The translations under genes and the position numbers were made by a program. From Nitrosomonas sp. (lineage in GTDB: Bacteria; Pseudomonadota; Gammaproteobacteria; Burkholderiales; Nitrosomonadaceae): 64,000 nt of DNA. Positions within the stretch are counted from its first letter, which is position 1. Every line of letters starts with the position of its first letter. Under the pieces are notes generated by a model. It saw only the letters and a list, made by a program, of their open reading frames with translations. It was not told the origin of the DNA and ran no database searches. The DNA is taken from positions 17,093 to 81,092 of the forward strand of contig NZ_JAMWZS010000007.1 in assembly GCF_024282095.1 (NCBI RefSeq). Reading direction: 5' to 3'. Positions 18,845-28,136 of the stretch are shown here, one piece after another.

Positions 18845-19093
18845 ATGGAAAAGCATTTAAAAGCAGTGGTAGGTAGTATAGGTACCTATCAGGTAATCTT
18901 TAAATCAGGTGCTACTGTCATTCTTGAGAACGTTGAGTTAGTGCAATACGGCTCCTCTACTGAGGAATCAAATAGCTGGGTTTTCGAACGAAATGGCAGA
19001 AGAATAAGCTACACGCCCCACTTTAAAGCATCCACATCAAGCGGCGAAAAACCACTCGATGATGTCATCGATGCAATCCTACATCTCAAATAA
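18845..19093 (+). CDS. Small conserved-looking protein, unknown
   Basis: The start at 18845 is chosen because AAAGGG lies 7 bases upstream. The frame extends 51 codons further back, but that part has mixed composition and no binding site. The 82-residue product has a beta-rich pattern (VVGSIGTYQVIFKSGATVILENVELVQYG broken into strands) followed by SWVFERNGRRISYTPHF and an acidic-basic C-terminal helix. It is convergent with uvrB, 11 bases away. I cannot name a family; a small SH3- or PilZ-like barrel would fit the strand pattern. Confidence 0.55.
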   Translation: MEKHLKAVVGSIGTYQVIFKSGATVILENVELVQYGSSTEESNSWVFERNGRRISYTPHFKASTSSGEKPLDDVIDAILHLK

Positions 19094-19104
19094 AGCGTGC
19101 TAGC

Positions 19105-21135
19105 TTATGTCATGTCAGTAAAACCGATCAGCAGCTTATTCTTGAGGCTTTTCAGTTCATCCCGGTATTGCGCTGCCTGTTCAAATTCCAGATTCTTGGC
19201 AGCACTCAGCATTTGCTTCTCAACTCGCTGAATTTCTTTGGCCAGCTGCGTTTCGTTCATGACGTCATAGCGTGCCTGGACTTGCGCGGCTTTAAGGTTC
19301 TGCTGCGCAGATTCATAATTATAAACGCCGTCGATCAGATCTTTAATGCGTTTGTGCACAGACCGCGGTGTGATGTGATTTTGTAGGTTATATTGTGTTT
19401 GCTTATCACGCCGGCGTTTTGTTTCATCGATTGCAAAACGCATTGATTTGGTTATTCTGTCGGCGTAAAGAATTGCGGTACCGTTGATATGGCGCGCGGC
19501 GCGGCCGATGGTTTGAATCAGCGATCTTTCCGAGCGCAGGAAACCTTCCTTGTCGGCATCCAGTATGGCGACTAGCGAGACTTCCGGAATGTCCAACCCC
19601 TCTCGCAGCAAATTAATCCCGACCAGCACGTCAAATTGACCCAGGCGCAAATCGCGGATGATTTCAACGCGCTCGACGGTGTCGATATCCGAATGCAGAT
19701 AACGGACCTTGATTTTGTGATCAGAAAAATAATCCGTCAAATCCTCGGCCATGCGCTTAGTCAGCGTGGTGACTAGCACGCGCTCATTCTTGGCTGTACG
19801 CAAATTGACTTCGGACATTAAATCATCCACCTGGGTTGTCACCGGTCGCACTTCAATGATTGGATCGACCAGACCCGTGGGTCGAACCACCTGCTCCACC
19901 ACCTGCCCACTATGTAATTTTTCATAATCGGCTGGCGTTGCTGATACAAACACCGTTTGCGGCATCCTTTTTTCAAATTCCTCGAATCTTAGCGGGCGAT
20001 TATCCAAGGCAGATGGCAAGCGAAAACCATAATTCACCAGATTTTCCTTACGCGCACGATCGCCTTTATACATGCCACCAACTTGCGGCACGGTAACATG
20101 ACTTTCATCAATGATCATCAATGCATTTTTCGGTAGATAATCGAGCAGAGTTGGCGGCGGCTCACCGGGTTGCTTACCGGAAAGATGACGTGAATAATTT
20201 TCAATGCCTTTGCAAAAACCCAATTCATTCAACATCTCCAGATCAAATCGTGTGCGCTGTTCCAGGCGCTGCGCTTCAACCAATCGGTGCTCCTGATAGA
20301 AATATTCCAGGCGTTCACGCAGTTCGGCTTTGATGGTTTCCATTGCGCGTAGCGTAGTACTTCGCGGCGTGACATAGTGACTGGAAGGATAGACGGTAAA
20401 ACGCGATAATTTTTGCAGCATACGGCCGGTCAGTGGATCAAATAACGACATGCTGTCGACTTCATCATCAAATAATGACACCCGCACCGCCGCTTCAGCA
20501 CTTTCGGCGGGAAAGATATCCACCACATCGCCTCTGACGCGAAATACACCGCGTTTAAATTCCAATTCATTGCGATCGTATTGCATCTCGGCCAAGCGCT
20601 TAATGATGTCACGCTGAGAAATTTTTTCGCCAGTGCGCAAATGCAAAATCATGCCATGATAATCCACCGGATCGCCAATACCGTATATACACGATACCGA
20701 AGCCACTATGATGGCATCATCGCGCTCCAGCAAAGATTTTGTAGCGGATAAGCGCATCTGTTCAATATGCTCGTTGATGCTGGAGTCTTTCTCGATAAAC
20801 AGATCTCGTGACGGCACATACGCTTCAGGTTGATAATAATCATAATAAGAAACAAAATATTCAATCGCGTTTTCAGGAAAGAATTCGCGCATTTCAGCAT
20901 ACAACTGCGCCGCCAGCGTTTTATTCGGTGCCATTAAAATTGCCGGGCGGCCAAGACGTGCGATCATGTTGGCAATCGTGTAGGTTTTTCCTGAGCCGGT
21001 CACTCCCAATAAGGTCTGATAGGCAAGGCCATCACTAATACCTTCAACCAGTTGTGCGATGGCTGCCGGTTGATCTCCTGCCGGTTCAAATGTCTGATGT
21101 AGTTGATACGGACTATTGGGGAAGGTTACGATCAC
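19105..21135 (-). CDS. uvrB: Excinuclease ABC subunit B
   Basis: UvrB is the damage-verifying helicase of nucleotide excision repair, loaded by UvrA and then binding UvrC. The 676-residue length is typical. Features in order: Walker [16 protein letters not shown]; the beta-hairpin [16 protein letters not shown] that inserts between DNA strands; DESHVTVPQ (helicase II region); [19 protein letters not shown] (motif VI); and a C-terminal UVR domain ([29 protein letters not shown] split over about 635-665) that binds UvrC. No SOS-box dyad is obvious upstream. Confidence 0.98.
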   Translation of the reverse strand: MIVTFPNSPYQLHQTFEPAGDQPAAIAQLVEGISDGLAYQTLLGVTGSGKTYTIANMIARLGRPAILMAPNKTLAAQLYAEMREFFPENAIEYFVSYYDYYQPEAYVPSRDLFIEKDSSINEHIEQMRLSATKSLLERDDAIIVASVSCIYGIGDPVDYHGMILHLRTGEKISQRDIIKRLAEMQYDRNELEFKRGVFRVRGDVVDIFPAESAEAAVRVSLFDDEVDSMSLFDPLTGRMLQKLSRFTVYPSSHYVTPRSTTLRAMETIKAELRERLEYFYQEHRLVEAQRLEQRTRFDLEMLNELGFCKGIENYSRHLSGKQPGEPPPTLLDYLPKNALMIIDESHVTVPQVGGMYKGDRARKENLVNYGFRLPSALDNRPLRFEEFEKRMPQTVFVSATPADYEKLHSGQVVEQVVRPTGLVDPIIEVRPVTTQVDDLMSEVNLRTAKNERVLVTTLTKRMAEDLTDYFSDHKIKVRYLHSDIDTVERVEIIRDLRLGQFDVLVGINLLREGLDIPEVSLVAILDADKEGFLRSERSLIQTIGRAARHINGTAILYADRITKSMRFAIDETKRRRDKQTQYNLQNHITPRSVHKRIKDLIDGVYNYESAQQNLKAAQVQARYDVMNETQLAKEIQRVEKQMLSAAKNLEFEQAAQYRDELKSLKNKLLIGFTDMT

Positions 21136-21213
21136 GAGTATAATTCCATTATTGAATTGCTTCTTCGAGTCATTTTAACATGCTGATCACCCTATTTTAG
21201 TGCGAGGATTTTT

Positions 21214-22407
21214 GTGAAACTTTCTAACCGCGTTCAAACCATCAAACCATCCCCTACCCTTGCTGTGACCGCTCGTGCTGCCAAACTCAAAGCCGAAGGT
21301 AAAGATATCATTGGATTGGGGGCAGGCGAACCTGATTTTGATACACCTCAGCACATTAAAGATGCTGCCATAACTGCGATCAATAAAGGCTTGACCAAAT
21401 ATACCGCCGTCGGCGGGACACCCGGCTTAAAAAATGCCATTGTGGCAAAGTTTAAACGTGAAAATAATTTTGATTTTGAAGCCAAGCAAATTCTGGTTTC
21501 TTGTGGTGGTAAACAGAGTTTCTTTAATTTAGTCTTATCAGTGATCGATCCAGGCGATGAAGTCATTATTCCAGCGCCTTACTGGGTTTCTTATCCTGAT
21601 ATCGTCTTAATCGCCGAAGGCAAACCGGTTTTTATTAATACCGGTATCGAACAGCATTTCAAAATTTCGGCAAAGCAACTGGAAGCAGCAATTACTCCCA
21701 AAACCAAAATGTTTGTCATCAACAGCCCCAGCAACCCATCCGGCGCTGTCTATACCATGGATGAACTCAAAGCGCTGGGTGAAGTTTTACGCAAACATCC
21801 ACAAATTCTGATCGCCACCGATGACATGTATGAACATATTCTGTTATCGGATCAAAGATTTATTAATATTGTCAATGCCTGTCCGGATTTGTTTCCGCAA
21901 ACTGTCGTCCTGAACGGCGTATCCAAAGCTTATTCAATGACTGGATGGCGCATCGGTTATTGTGGCGGGCCTGCGCACATTATCACTGCAATGGAAAACA
22001 TTCAGTCGCAAAGTACATCAAATCCCAGTTCCATCTCCCAAGCAGCTGCTGAAGCAGCACTCAATGGTGATCAGTCTTGTATTAATCCAATGGTATCTGC
22101 GTTTAAAGAACGCAATGCTTTTGTGACTGAGCAATTGAATCAGATAAGCGGTGTTCGTTGCCTATCCTCTGATGGTGCGTTTTATGCGTTTGCGGATGTC
22201 CGCCAAGCGATGGATGATCTTTATAAAAGAAAATTAATTAGCACGCAGAACGATATCGCGTTTAGCGAATACCTCTTGGAGAATGCCGGTGTCGCCGTTG
22301 TCCCAGGCTCCGCATTCGGGTGTGAAGGATATATGCGTTTATCCTTCGCTACTTCACTAGAAAACCTAAAGCAGGCATTAACTCGTATTAAAAACCTACT
22401 CAAATAA
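21214..22407 (+). CDS. Class I aspartate aminotransferase
   Basis: This 397-residue PLP enzyme begins MKLSNRVQTIKPSPTLAVTA, typical of the subgroup Ib aspartate (or aspartate/prephenate) aminotransferases. It has GLGAGEPDFDTP, the substrate pocket NSPSNPSGAVY, and the Schiff-base lysine in NGVSKAYSMTGWRIGY. C-terminal Arg for the alpha-carboxylate lies in GYMRLSFATS. It links oxaloacetate and aspartate pools. Divergent from uvrB and convergent with flhC. Substrate may include prephenate, as in some relatives. Confidence 0.9.
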   Translation: MKLSNRVQTIKPSPTLAVTARAAKLKAEGKDIIGLGAGEPDFDTPQHIKDAAITAINKGLTKYTAVGGTPGLKNAIVAKFKRENNFDFEAKQILVSCGGKQSFFNLVLSVIDPGDEVIIPAPYWVSYPDIVLIAEGKPVFINTGIEQHFKISAKQLEAAITPKTKMFVINSPSNPSGAVYTMDELKALGEVLRKHPQILIATDDMYEHILLSDQRFINIVNACPDLFPQTVVLNGVSKAYSMTGWRIGYCGGPAHIITAMENIQSQSTSNPSSISQAAAEAALNGDQSCINPMVSAFKERNAFVTEQLNQISGVRCLSSDGAFYAFADVRQAMDDLYKRKLISTQNDIAFSEYLLENAGVAVVPGSAFGCEGYMRLSFATSLENLKQALTRIKNLLK

Positions 22408-22427
22408 TTACTTAATTCTCGGGATTG

Positions 22428-22961
22428 CTAATGAAAGTCTACAGCAGCTTTCTTGGTTTTCCCGGCTCGCGAAGGTATATTGCATAGACCGCACACATGA
22501 TTAGAGTGAATTTCCAAAGAGTGCACAACAAACTGACCATGACAACTGACACATGGCGCTATACACAATACACCGCTATCGACAAAACGTATTAAAGTCC
22601 ATGCTCGGGTCAAACTTAAGACTCTTTCTTGTTGGTTTACTTTGATATGTTCCATATATAACCGGTAGCTTTTAATCAATGCATCAATGCCATCAATACT
22701 GGTATTCGTCGTAACATAATGATATATGTTAATAAACAACGAGGAATGCATATTGGGTTGCCAGCTCATGAACCAATCTTCCGAGTAAGGCAACATACCT
22801 TTAGGAGGAGATACTCCTCTGATTTCCTTATATAGCTTAACAAGTCGTTCGCGACTCAGGTCGGTATTCATTTCCAGAACCTGTAATCGCGCGCCCAATG
22901 TGATGAGCTCGGTTGCCAATTGAATTTGCTTGGCTTCGGTTAGAATGCTTTTATTGCGCAT
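22428..22961 (-). CDS. flhC: Flagellar transcriptional activator FlhC
   Basis: FlhC forms the FlhD4C2 complex that turns on class 2 flagellar genes. The 177-residue protein carries a zinc site with C137, C140, C157 and C160 (CVSCHG and CGLC), matching the E. coli numbering, plus an extra C133. The N-terminal helix region (ARLQVLEMNTDLSRERLVKLYKE) and SPPKGMLPYSEDWF are conserved family features. It follows flhD by 27 bases; a GAGAGG ribosome binding site is visible. Confidence 0.95.
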   Translation of the reverse strand: MRNKSILTEAKQIQLATELITLGARLQVLEMNTDLSRERLVKLYKEIRGVSPPKGMLPYSEDWFMSWQPNMHSSLFINIYHYVTTNTSIDGIDALIKSYRLYMEHIKVNQQERVLSLTRAWTLIRFVDSGVLCIAPCVSCHGQFVVHSLEIHSNHVCGLCNIPSRAGKTKKAAVDFH

Positions 22962-22988
22962 TATAGACCTCTCATTTGGATATCAATC

Positions 22989-23306
22989 TTATACTATCGC
23001 TTCTGCTGGTTTTCCAGCCATTAAAATAGCTGCGTGTGATTTTGTTACCGCTTGATCGCGAGTGTCATTGGATAACATTTCTGCAATCAGGCGATCATCA
23101 AAGCGGAAACGACAAAGAAGCATATTTGAAGCGGCCATTTTAATGAGTTGAGCGGAAGTTAATTTTTCCAAGATTGCGGCGATATCTTGATTAATACCTA
23201 ATCGATACATTGCGGACACCTTATCTTCTCGTAACATCTGCTTAGCAAGCAGCAGATAGCTCAAATTGATATCTTTAATTTCATCTAGAATTTGATCTGA
23301 TTCCAT
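22989..23306 (-). CDS. flhD: Flagellar transcriptional activator FlhD
   Basis: This 105-residue helical protein shows EIKDINLSYLLLAKQMLREDK and a later AILEKLTSAQLIKMAASNMLLCRFRFDD, both diagnostic of FlhD. With FlhC it activates flagellar operons. The ribosome binding site AAAGGAG lies 7 bases before the ATG. The upstream 550 bases have three inverted repeats, described separately, which suits a heavily regulated master operon. No flagellar structural genes are in the window. Confidence 0.95.
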   Translation of the reverse strand: MESDQILDEIKDINLSYLLLAKQMLREDKVSAMYRLGINQDIAAILEKLTSAQLIKMAASNMLLCRFRFDDRLIAEMLSNDTRDQAVTKSHAAILMAGKPAEAIV

Positions 23307-23859
23307 TTTAATACTCCTTTAGATTAAAAAATCTTTACATCAAAAACACATAAATCGTATGTGTAGATTTTCAATCATCACGAAGTCGAAGTAAATGGAA
23401 GTTAGGCCTAAATGAGGTTAGGTAATATTCTTATCACGATGTAAGAATATCGCCTACAAATACAAAAGCTAGATTTCTAAATCTAGCTTTATAGGATGAA
23501 TCCCCTTGGATGCGGAGGCTTCTTAAATTTCTGAATTGTCAGAGTCGGCAATACTATCATGCGCAAGGAAGCGATCTATCTGTAGAATATCAACAGGAAA
23601 AGGCCTTAAACTAATGCAATGAAGAATAATTGACCTTACATGGACGCCCACAAACATTCCGCCAAGCATCCATTCGGTTGAGAGGGGTTTCCTAGATTTT
23701 GTGTAAACGGGGTTTAATAGCGGAGCGGGATTCTCTCCTCGAATTGAATAGTAAATCTGTTATTACCACAGATTGCAGCCCCATGAGCGTTTAATCGAAA
23801 AAACGAGATAATCTCTCCTGGTCATCGAGATTGTTTCCATCACATCAAATTACACATTT
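23307..23859. promoter_or_regulatory. flhDC upstream region with three dyads
   Basis: No gene is supported in these 553 bases. Three perfect inverted repeats lie on the flhD side: ACACATA/TATGTGT with 5-base spacer (23346-23364), ATATTCTTA/TAAGAATAT with 8-base spacer (23425-23450), and AAAGCTAGATTT/AAATCTAGCTTT with 2-base centre (23465-23490). Read on the minus strand, a TTGAAA and a TATGTG hexamer about 16 bases apart near the first dyad could be the flhDC promoter. The third is followed on the minus strand by TTTGTATTT and may instead be a terminator. From 23491 to 23859 I see no clear structure apart from TTTTGTGTAAAC near 23698, which recalls IS ends. Confidence 0.5.
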
Positions 23860-24753
23860 TTAAACTTTGCAGTAAGAAGGAACCCAGCTTTTCTCGATAA
23901 TGTAGTCAGGTAATTGATTGAAATCAAAAGATTCCCCATCAGTGATCATTTGCTTCACATCAAATAGTATGCCAACTTCTGGGATATCATTAAAAAACAT
24001 TGTATAAAATGGTTTAACTAACCATTTAGAAACTCGGATCCCGATAGGACCAATGAAATTTCTACGCTGTCCAACGTGTGCTACTTCATCAATAGTGATT
24101 TCATCCAGCAGTTCTTTGAGACGCGTCCGGACTTCTGGTTCATTTACAAATAGTTCATCAATTAAACGATTTAAATGGCGATAGTAGGTAACTCCCATTA
24201 ATTCCGTCACAAAAGCAGGTGTATCCAGTAAGAAATCGGGAAACTTTGGAAACTGCTCATAAATTTTTTCTTTAATCGGACTTAACGGCACCCACTCTAC
24301 TTTATCCAAACCGCAGGTACGCAACATTTCATCGAACAAACGAACATGACAGAACTCTTCTGCCAAATGTACACGACTAATCTTGTCTTCAATTGAATGT
24401 GAATTATCCATAGTTGGCACGGCATCCCAAGCACCTTTAATACCAACCCACTCATGCCGAGCAAATTTATACATACCCGTTAACATTAGCGTCATATGAT
24501 CCAGAGTCTTGGGATCATCCTGCATATCCACATAATTACGATAGAAAGCATCAGGATTGGCTAGTGGCACCCTTAACTGAATCGGGTTATCTTTAAAGGA
24601 GTTGAATTTATTACGTTTCTTTACTAAATCTTTATCTTCTTCCAGCAATTCACCATTATGATGCTGGGTAAAGAGCCAATAATTTTCAAAATTGTTAGTT
24701 CGTTCTTGTTTGGATGCGGGTGTGAAAATAGAGCGAAACTTAGGTACATTCAT
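23860..24753 (-). CDS. Ferritin-like diiron-carboxylate protein, function unknown
   Basis: This 297-residue protein has all six ligands of a ferritin-like diiron site in canonical order: E101 (ARHEW), E133 and H136 (EEFCH), E184 (VTELMG), E223 and H226 (DEVAH). This predicts a four-helix bundle that activates O2. The N-terminal 80 residues are polar, and a C-terminal tail of about 50 residues follows the bundle. No transmembrane segment or signal peptide is present. It could be an N-oxygenase (AurF-like), a desaturase-like hydroxylase or a rubrerythrin relative. The family is unclear and the gene stands alone between flhDC and selO, with a weak ribosome binding site. Confidence 0.75.
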   Translation of the reverse strand: MNVPKFRSIFTPASKQERTNNFENYWLFTQHHNGELLEEDKDLVKKRNKFNSFKDNPIQLRVPLANPDAFYRNYVDMQDDPKTLDHMTLMLTGMYKFARHEWVGIKGAWDAVPTMDNSHSIEDKISRVHLAEEFCHVRLFDEMLRTCGLDKVEWVPLSPIKEKIYEQFPKFPDFLLDTPAFVTELMGVTYYRHLNRLIDELFVNEPEVRTRLKELLDEITIDEVAHVGQRRNFIGPIGIRVSKWLVKPFYTMFFNDIPEVGILFDVKQMITDGESFDFNQLPDYIIEKSWVPSYCKV

Positions 24754-25053
24754 CGCGTAGTCTTTAAATGATTAGTCTATAGTTGATACTGAATGATGTG
24801 GATACTTAAAGCAAGCACATTCTTAAAATCTCAAATCAAGATTCTATGAACCCAATCTCCGGAGGCGTTCTTTGCTTCAATTCTCCCGATTTGTCAAATT
24901 GAAGGCAGACTTATGCTCTGTAAGGCGCTATATAATTCGGGCAACCCCAGATTATTAGCTGCTTACTATTTGGCGGGGTTGTACCGGAATTTCCCAGCAA
25001 AGCACTTTGCAACCTATTCCCGCGCAGCATGTCTCATCGGCTAATACTCTACA
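24754..25053. other. 300-base divergent intergenic region
   Basis: This stretch separates the diiron protein gene from selO, transcribed away from each other. A TATAAT hexamer at 24931-24936 could be a selO -10 box, but no convincing -35 lies at the right distance. I see no repeat, RNA gene or small reading frame with a ribosome binding site. Confidence 0.4.
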
Positions 25054-26586
25054 ATGCCTGTTTTGACAAATAATACTCACCTCATGACATACGATATGGT
25101 GCACATAAAAACAAATACAAAATCTGCGGACGATCGCATTGGCTGGCGATTTGATAACAGTTACGCCCGCTTGCCCAAATCTTTCTATGTGCAGCTTCTT
25201 CCGGTACCAGTGCGCGCACCGCGAATAGCGGTATTGAATCATGCACTGGCAGAATCGCTGGGATTGGATCTCCACGCACTGTCCGAGGAAGAAGCCGCCC
25301 TGCTGTTTGCCGGCAATGTACTGCCTGATTCGGCCCACCCCATTGCGCAAGCCTATGCCGGCCATCAGTTCGGCAACTTTACAATGCTGGGCGATGGACG
25401 TGCGATATTACTGGGCGAGCATCTCACTCCGGCGGGAGAACGGTTTGATATTCAGCTGAAAGGCTCCGGTCAAACGCCCTTCTCACGGCGTGGCGATGGC
25501 CGTGCGGCGCTTGCACCCATGCTGCGCGAGTACATCATTAGTGAGGCAATGCACGCGTTTAACATTCCCACCACACGCAGCCTTGCTGTCGTCACCACCG
25601 GTGAATCTGTAATACGGGAAACCATGCTCCCCGGCGCGATTCTCACCCGTGTAGCGGCCAGTCATATTCGTGTCGGTACGTTTGAATATATCGCGGGAAC
25701 GGGAGATAAAGAAGGCGTTAAAACTCTGGCCGATTATGTTATCCAACGCCATTACCCGGATCTTAGTTCAGCCGAGAATCCCTATCTCGCACTCTTAAAA
25801 AGGGTGATTGAACGCCAGGCATCGCTCGTGGCAAAGTGGTTGCTGGTTGGTTTTATTCACGGCGTGATGAATACGGATAATATGACCATTAGTGGCGAAA
25901 CGATTGATTATGGTCCTTGTGCATTCATGGATGCGTACGACCCGCATACTGTTTTCAGCTCGATCGATCATCATGGCCGCTATGGCTATCGTAATCAACC
26001 CCATATGGCGCAATGGAATCTTGCACGCTTCGCTGAAACATTGCTGCCGTTACTCCACCCTGTACAAGCGCAGGCAGTGGCGTTAGCGGAAGAAGCCATC
26101 CACGCTTTCCCGGATATTCATCAAACCCACTGGCTGAACGGGATGCGCAAGAAATTGGGATTATTCACTGAAGAAACCGAAGATATGCAACTCATCGAAA
26201 CCCTGCTGACATGGATGCAAGCGCATCAGGCCGATTACACCAACAGCTTCCGTGCACTGGCATCGGAAACCTTGCCCACCGATGCGGTGTTTCATGATGC
26301 AGCATTTATTGCGTGGCACGCACATTGGCAAGCAAGACTGTCACGTCAATCCGAATCCAGGCAGTCATCGCTCTGCCTGATGCAGCAGCATAACCCTGCG
26401 ATCATCCCGCGCAATCATCGCGTTGAAGAAGCACTGGCAGCAGCCACTGAGCATGGGGATTACTCACCGATGCAACGACTGCTTGCGGCACTGACAAATC
26501 CATATGCCGATGTTCCCGAATATTACGATTACCGTACCCCACCGGCACCTTCAGAGCGTGTGTATCAAACGTTTTGTGGCACGTAA
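25054..26586 (+). CDS. selO: Protein adenylyltransferase SelO
   Basis: SelO (YdiU) is a pseudokinase-fold enzyme that transfers AMP from ATP to proteins during redox stress. Hallmarks are [21 protein letters not shown], the segment [40 protein letters not shown] with the active-site NTDN and DYGPC, and a C-terminal Cys (YQTFCGT, third from the end), the position occupied by Sec or Cys in the family. The ATG at 25054 gives 510 residues; ATGs at 25084 or 25096 would bring it nearer the usual length of about 480-500. Confidence 0.95.
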   Translation: MPVLTNNTHLMTYDMVHIKTNTKSADDRIGWRFDNSYARLPKSFYVQLLPVPVRAPRIAVLNHALAESLGLDLHALSEEEAALLFAGNVLPDSAHPIAQAYAGHQFGNFTMLGDGRAILLGEHLTPAGERFDIQLKGSGQTPFSRRGDGRAALAPMLREYIISEAMHAFNIPTTRSLAVVTTGESVIRETMLPGAILTRVAASHIRVGTFEYIAGTGDKEGVKTLADYVIQRHYPDLSSAENPYLALLKRVIERQASLVAKWLLVGFIHGVMNTDNMTISGETIDYGPCAFMDAYDPHTVFSSIDHHGRYGYRNQPHMAQWNLARFAETLLPLLHPVQAQAVALAEEAIHAFPDIHQTHWLNGMRKKLGLFTEETEDMQLIETLLTWMQAHQADYTNSFRALASETLPTDAVFHDAAFIAWHAHWQARLSRQSESRQSSLCLMQQHNPAIIPRNHRVEEALAAATEHGDYSPMQRLLAALTNPYADVPEYYDYRTPPAPSERVYQTFCGT

Positions 26587-26761
26587 TTCTGGCGCAAACT
26601 GATACTCATAGGCAACTGTGATCAATCATCAAGCACCCACCCGGATTTCGGCATCTTTTCCGCTTTGCCCGATCATGCGGCACTTCTGCTGGATGTTTAC
26701 CATCGCCACCGATACAATCTGAAACAAGTCTCCACTGAATTTAATTTTCCATCCAATAAAC

Positions 26762-28102
26762 ATGCTGAATATCTCCCCTACACCGCCGTCACCCGCCTCC
26801 GCACAACTCCAGACAAGAAGCCTCAAAACGGTATGGCACCCTTGCACACAAATGAAGCAACACGAAACCTACCCGCTCGTTCCGATTGTCAGCGGCAAAG
26901 GTGTGTGGCTTTATGATGCTGCCGGCAAGCGCTATCTTGATTCGATCAGTTCCTGGTGGGTCAATCTCTTTGGGCACGCCAATCCTGCGATTAATGCGGC
27001 AATTCGCGATCAGCTTGAGAAAATAGAGCATGTCATGTTGGCGGGCTTTACTCATGAACCGGTTGTAGCATTATCGGAGCGACTCAAGACCATCGCACCC
27101 GGCTCGCTCGGACATTGCTTTTACGCCAGCGATGGTGCTTCGGCAATTGAAATCGCGTTAAAAATGAGTTTCCACTATTGGCTTTTGTGTGGGCAGCCGC
27201 AGAAAAACCATTTCATCAGTTTGCAGAATGATTACCATGGTGAAACATTGGGTGCGTTATCGGTGACCGATGTGGCCATCTTCAAAGAAACCTATGCACC
27301 GCTGCTGCGCCCGTGCACGCACGTTCCCACGCCGGATTGGCGTTATGCGGACCCGGGTGAATCGGCGGAAGCGTATGCCCTCCGTGCCGCAGCAGCGCTG
27401 GAACGTCACCTGGCTGATAACCATGCACAGATTGCCGCACTCATTCTTGAACCGCTGGTTCAAGGCGCAACGGGCATGGGCATGTATCATCCGGTTTATC
27501 TGCAACGCGCCCGAGAAATCTGCACCCGTTACCAGGTTCATTTAATCGCCGATGAAATTGCCGTGGGCTTTGGCCGCACGGGCACCCTATTTGCCTGTAA
27601 CCAGGCTGACATCGCGCCGGATTTCTTGTGCTTATCCAAAGGCTTAAGCGGCGGCTATTTGCCACTTTCGGTCGTCATGACACCGGATGCGATTTTTCAG
27701 GCTTTCTATGATGACAAAACAGCGCGCGCTTTTTTACACTCGCATTCGCATACCGGCAATGCATTGGCTTGCCGGGCGGCATTGGCCACGCTGGACATTT
27801 TCGAGCGGGACAGCATCATCGAAACAAACAAAACCAGAGCAGCGTATCTGAATGCAATTGCAGCACCGCTTGCGACCCACCCCAAAGTGAAAAATTTCCG
27901 TAACTGCGGCATGATCTGGGCTTTCGAAGTCGAAACGGAAGATCGCGATTTTGCAGCAAAATGTTTTCAAGCGGGTTTGGAACAACAATTGCTATTACGC
28001 CCATTGGGAAAAACCATTTATTTCATGCCGCCTTATATCATCAGTGAACAGGAAATGGACTTGCTGGTCGGTGGTACACTGCATGTGCTGAATACACGCT
28101 AA
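26762..28102 (+). CDS. bioA: Adenosylmethionine-8-amino-7-oxononanoate aminotransferase
   Basis: BioA makes 7,8-diaminopelargonic acid in biotin synthesis using S-adenosylmethionine as amino donor. The 446-residue class III aminotransferase has VWHPCTQMKQH at the start, the characteristic SISSWWVNLFGHANP (paired Trp), ASDGASAIEIALKMS, IADEIAVGFGRTGTLFA, and the PLP lysine in LCLSKGLSGGYLPLS. No other bio gene is adjacent. The first 20 residues (Pro/Ser-rich) are not conserved in the family, so a later start is possible. Confidence 0.93.
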   Translation: MLNISPTPPSPASAQLQTRSLKTVWHPCTQMKQHETYPLVPIVSGKGVWLYDAAGKRYLDSISSWWVNLFGHANPAINAAIRDQLEKIEHVMLAGFTHEPVVALSERLKTIAPGSLGHCFYASDGASAIEIALKMSFHYWLLCGQPQKNHFISLQNDYHGETLGALSVTDVAIFKETYAPLLRPCTHVPTPDWRYADPGESAEAYALRAAAALERHLADNHAQIAALILEPLVQGATGMGMYHPVYLQRAREICTRYQVHLIADEIAVGFGRTGTLFACNQADIAPDFLCLSKGLSGGYLPLSVVMTPDAIFQAFYDDKTARAFLHSHSHTGNALACRAALATLDIFERDSIIETNKTRAAYLNAIAAPLATHPKVKNFRNCGMIWAFEVETEDRDFAAKCFQAGLEQQLLLRPLGKTIYFMPPYIISEQEMDLLVGGTLHVLNTR

Positions 28103-28136
28103 CAGGCTGCTAAATCAATGCCAGGGCTTTAATACA

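Noticed and set aside
23694-23712. Possible IS256-type terminal repeat (TTTTGTGTAAAC)
   Set aside because: Only one short match, no paired end and no transposase remnant nearby.
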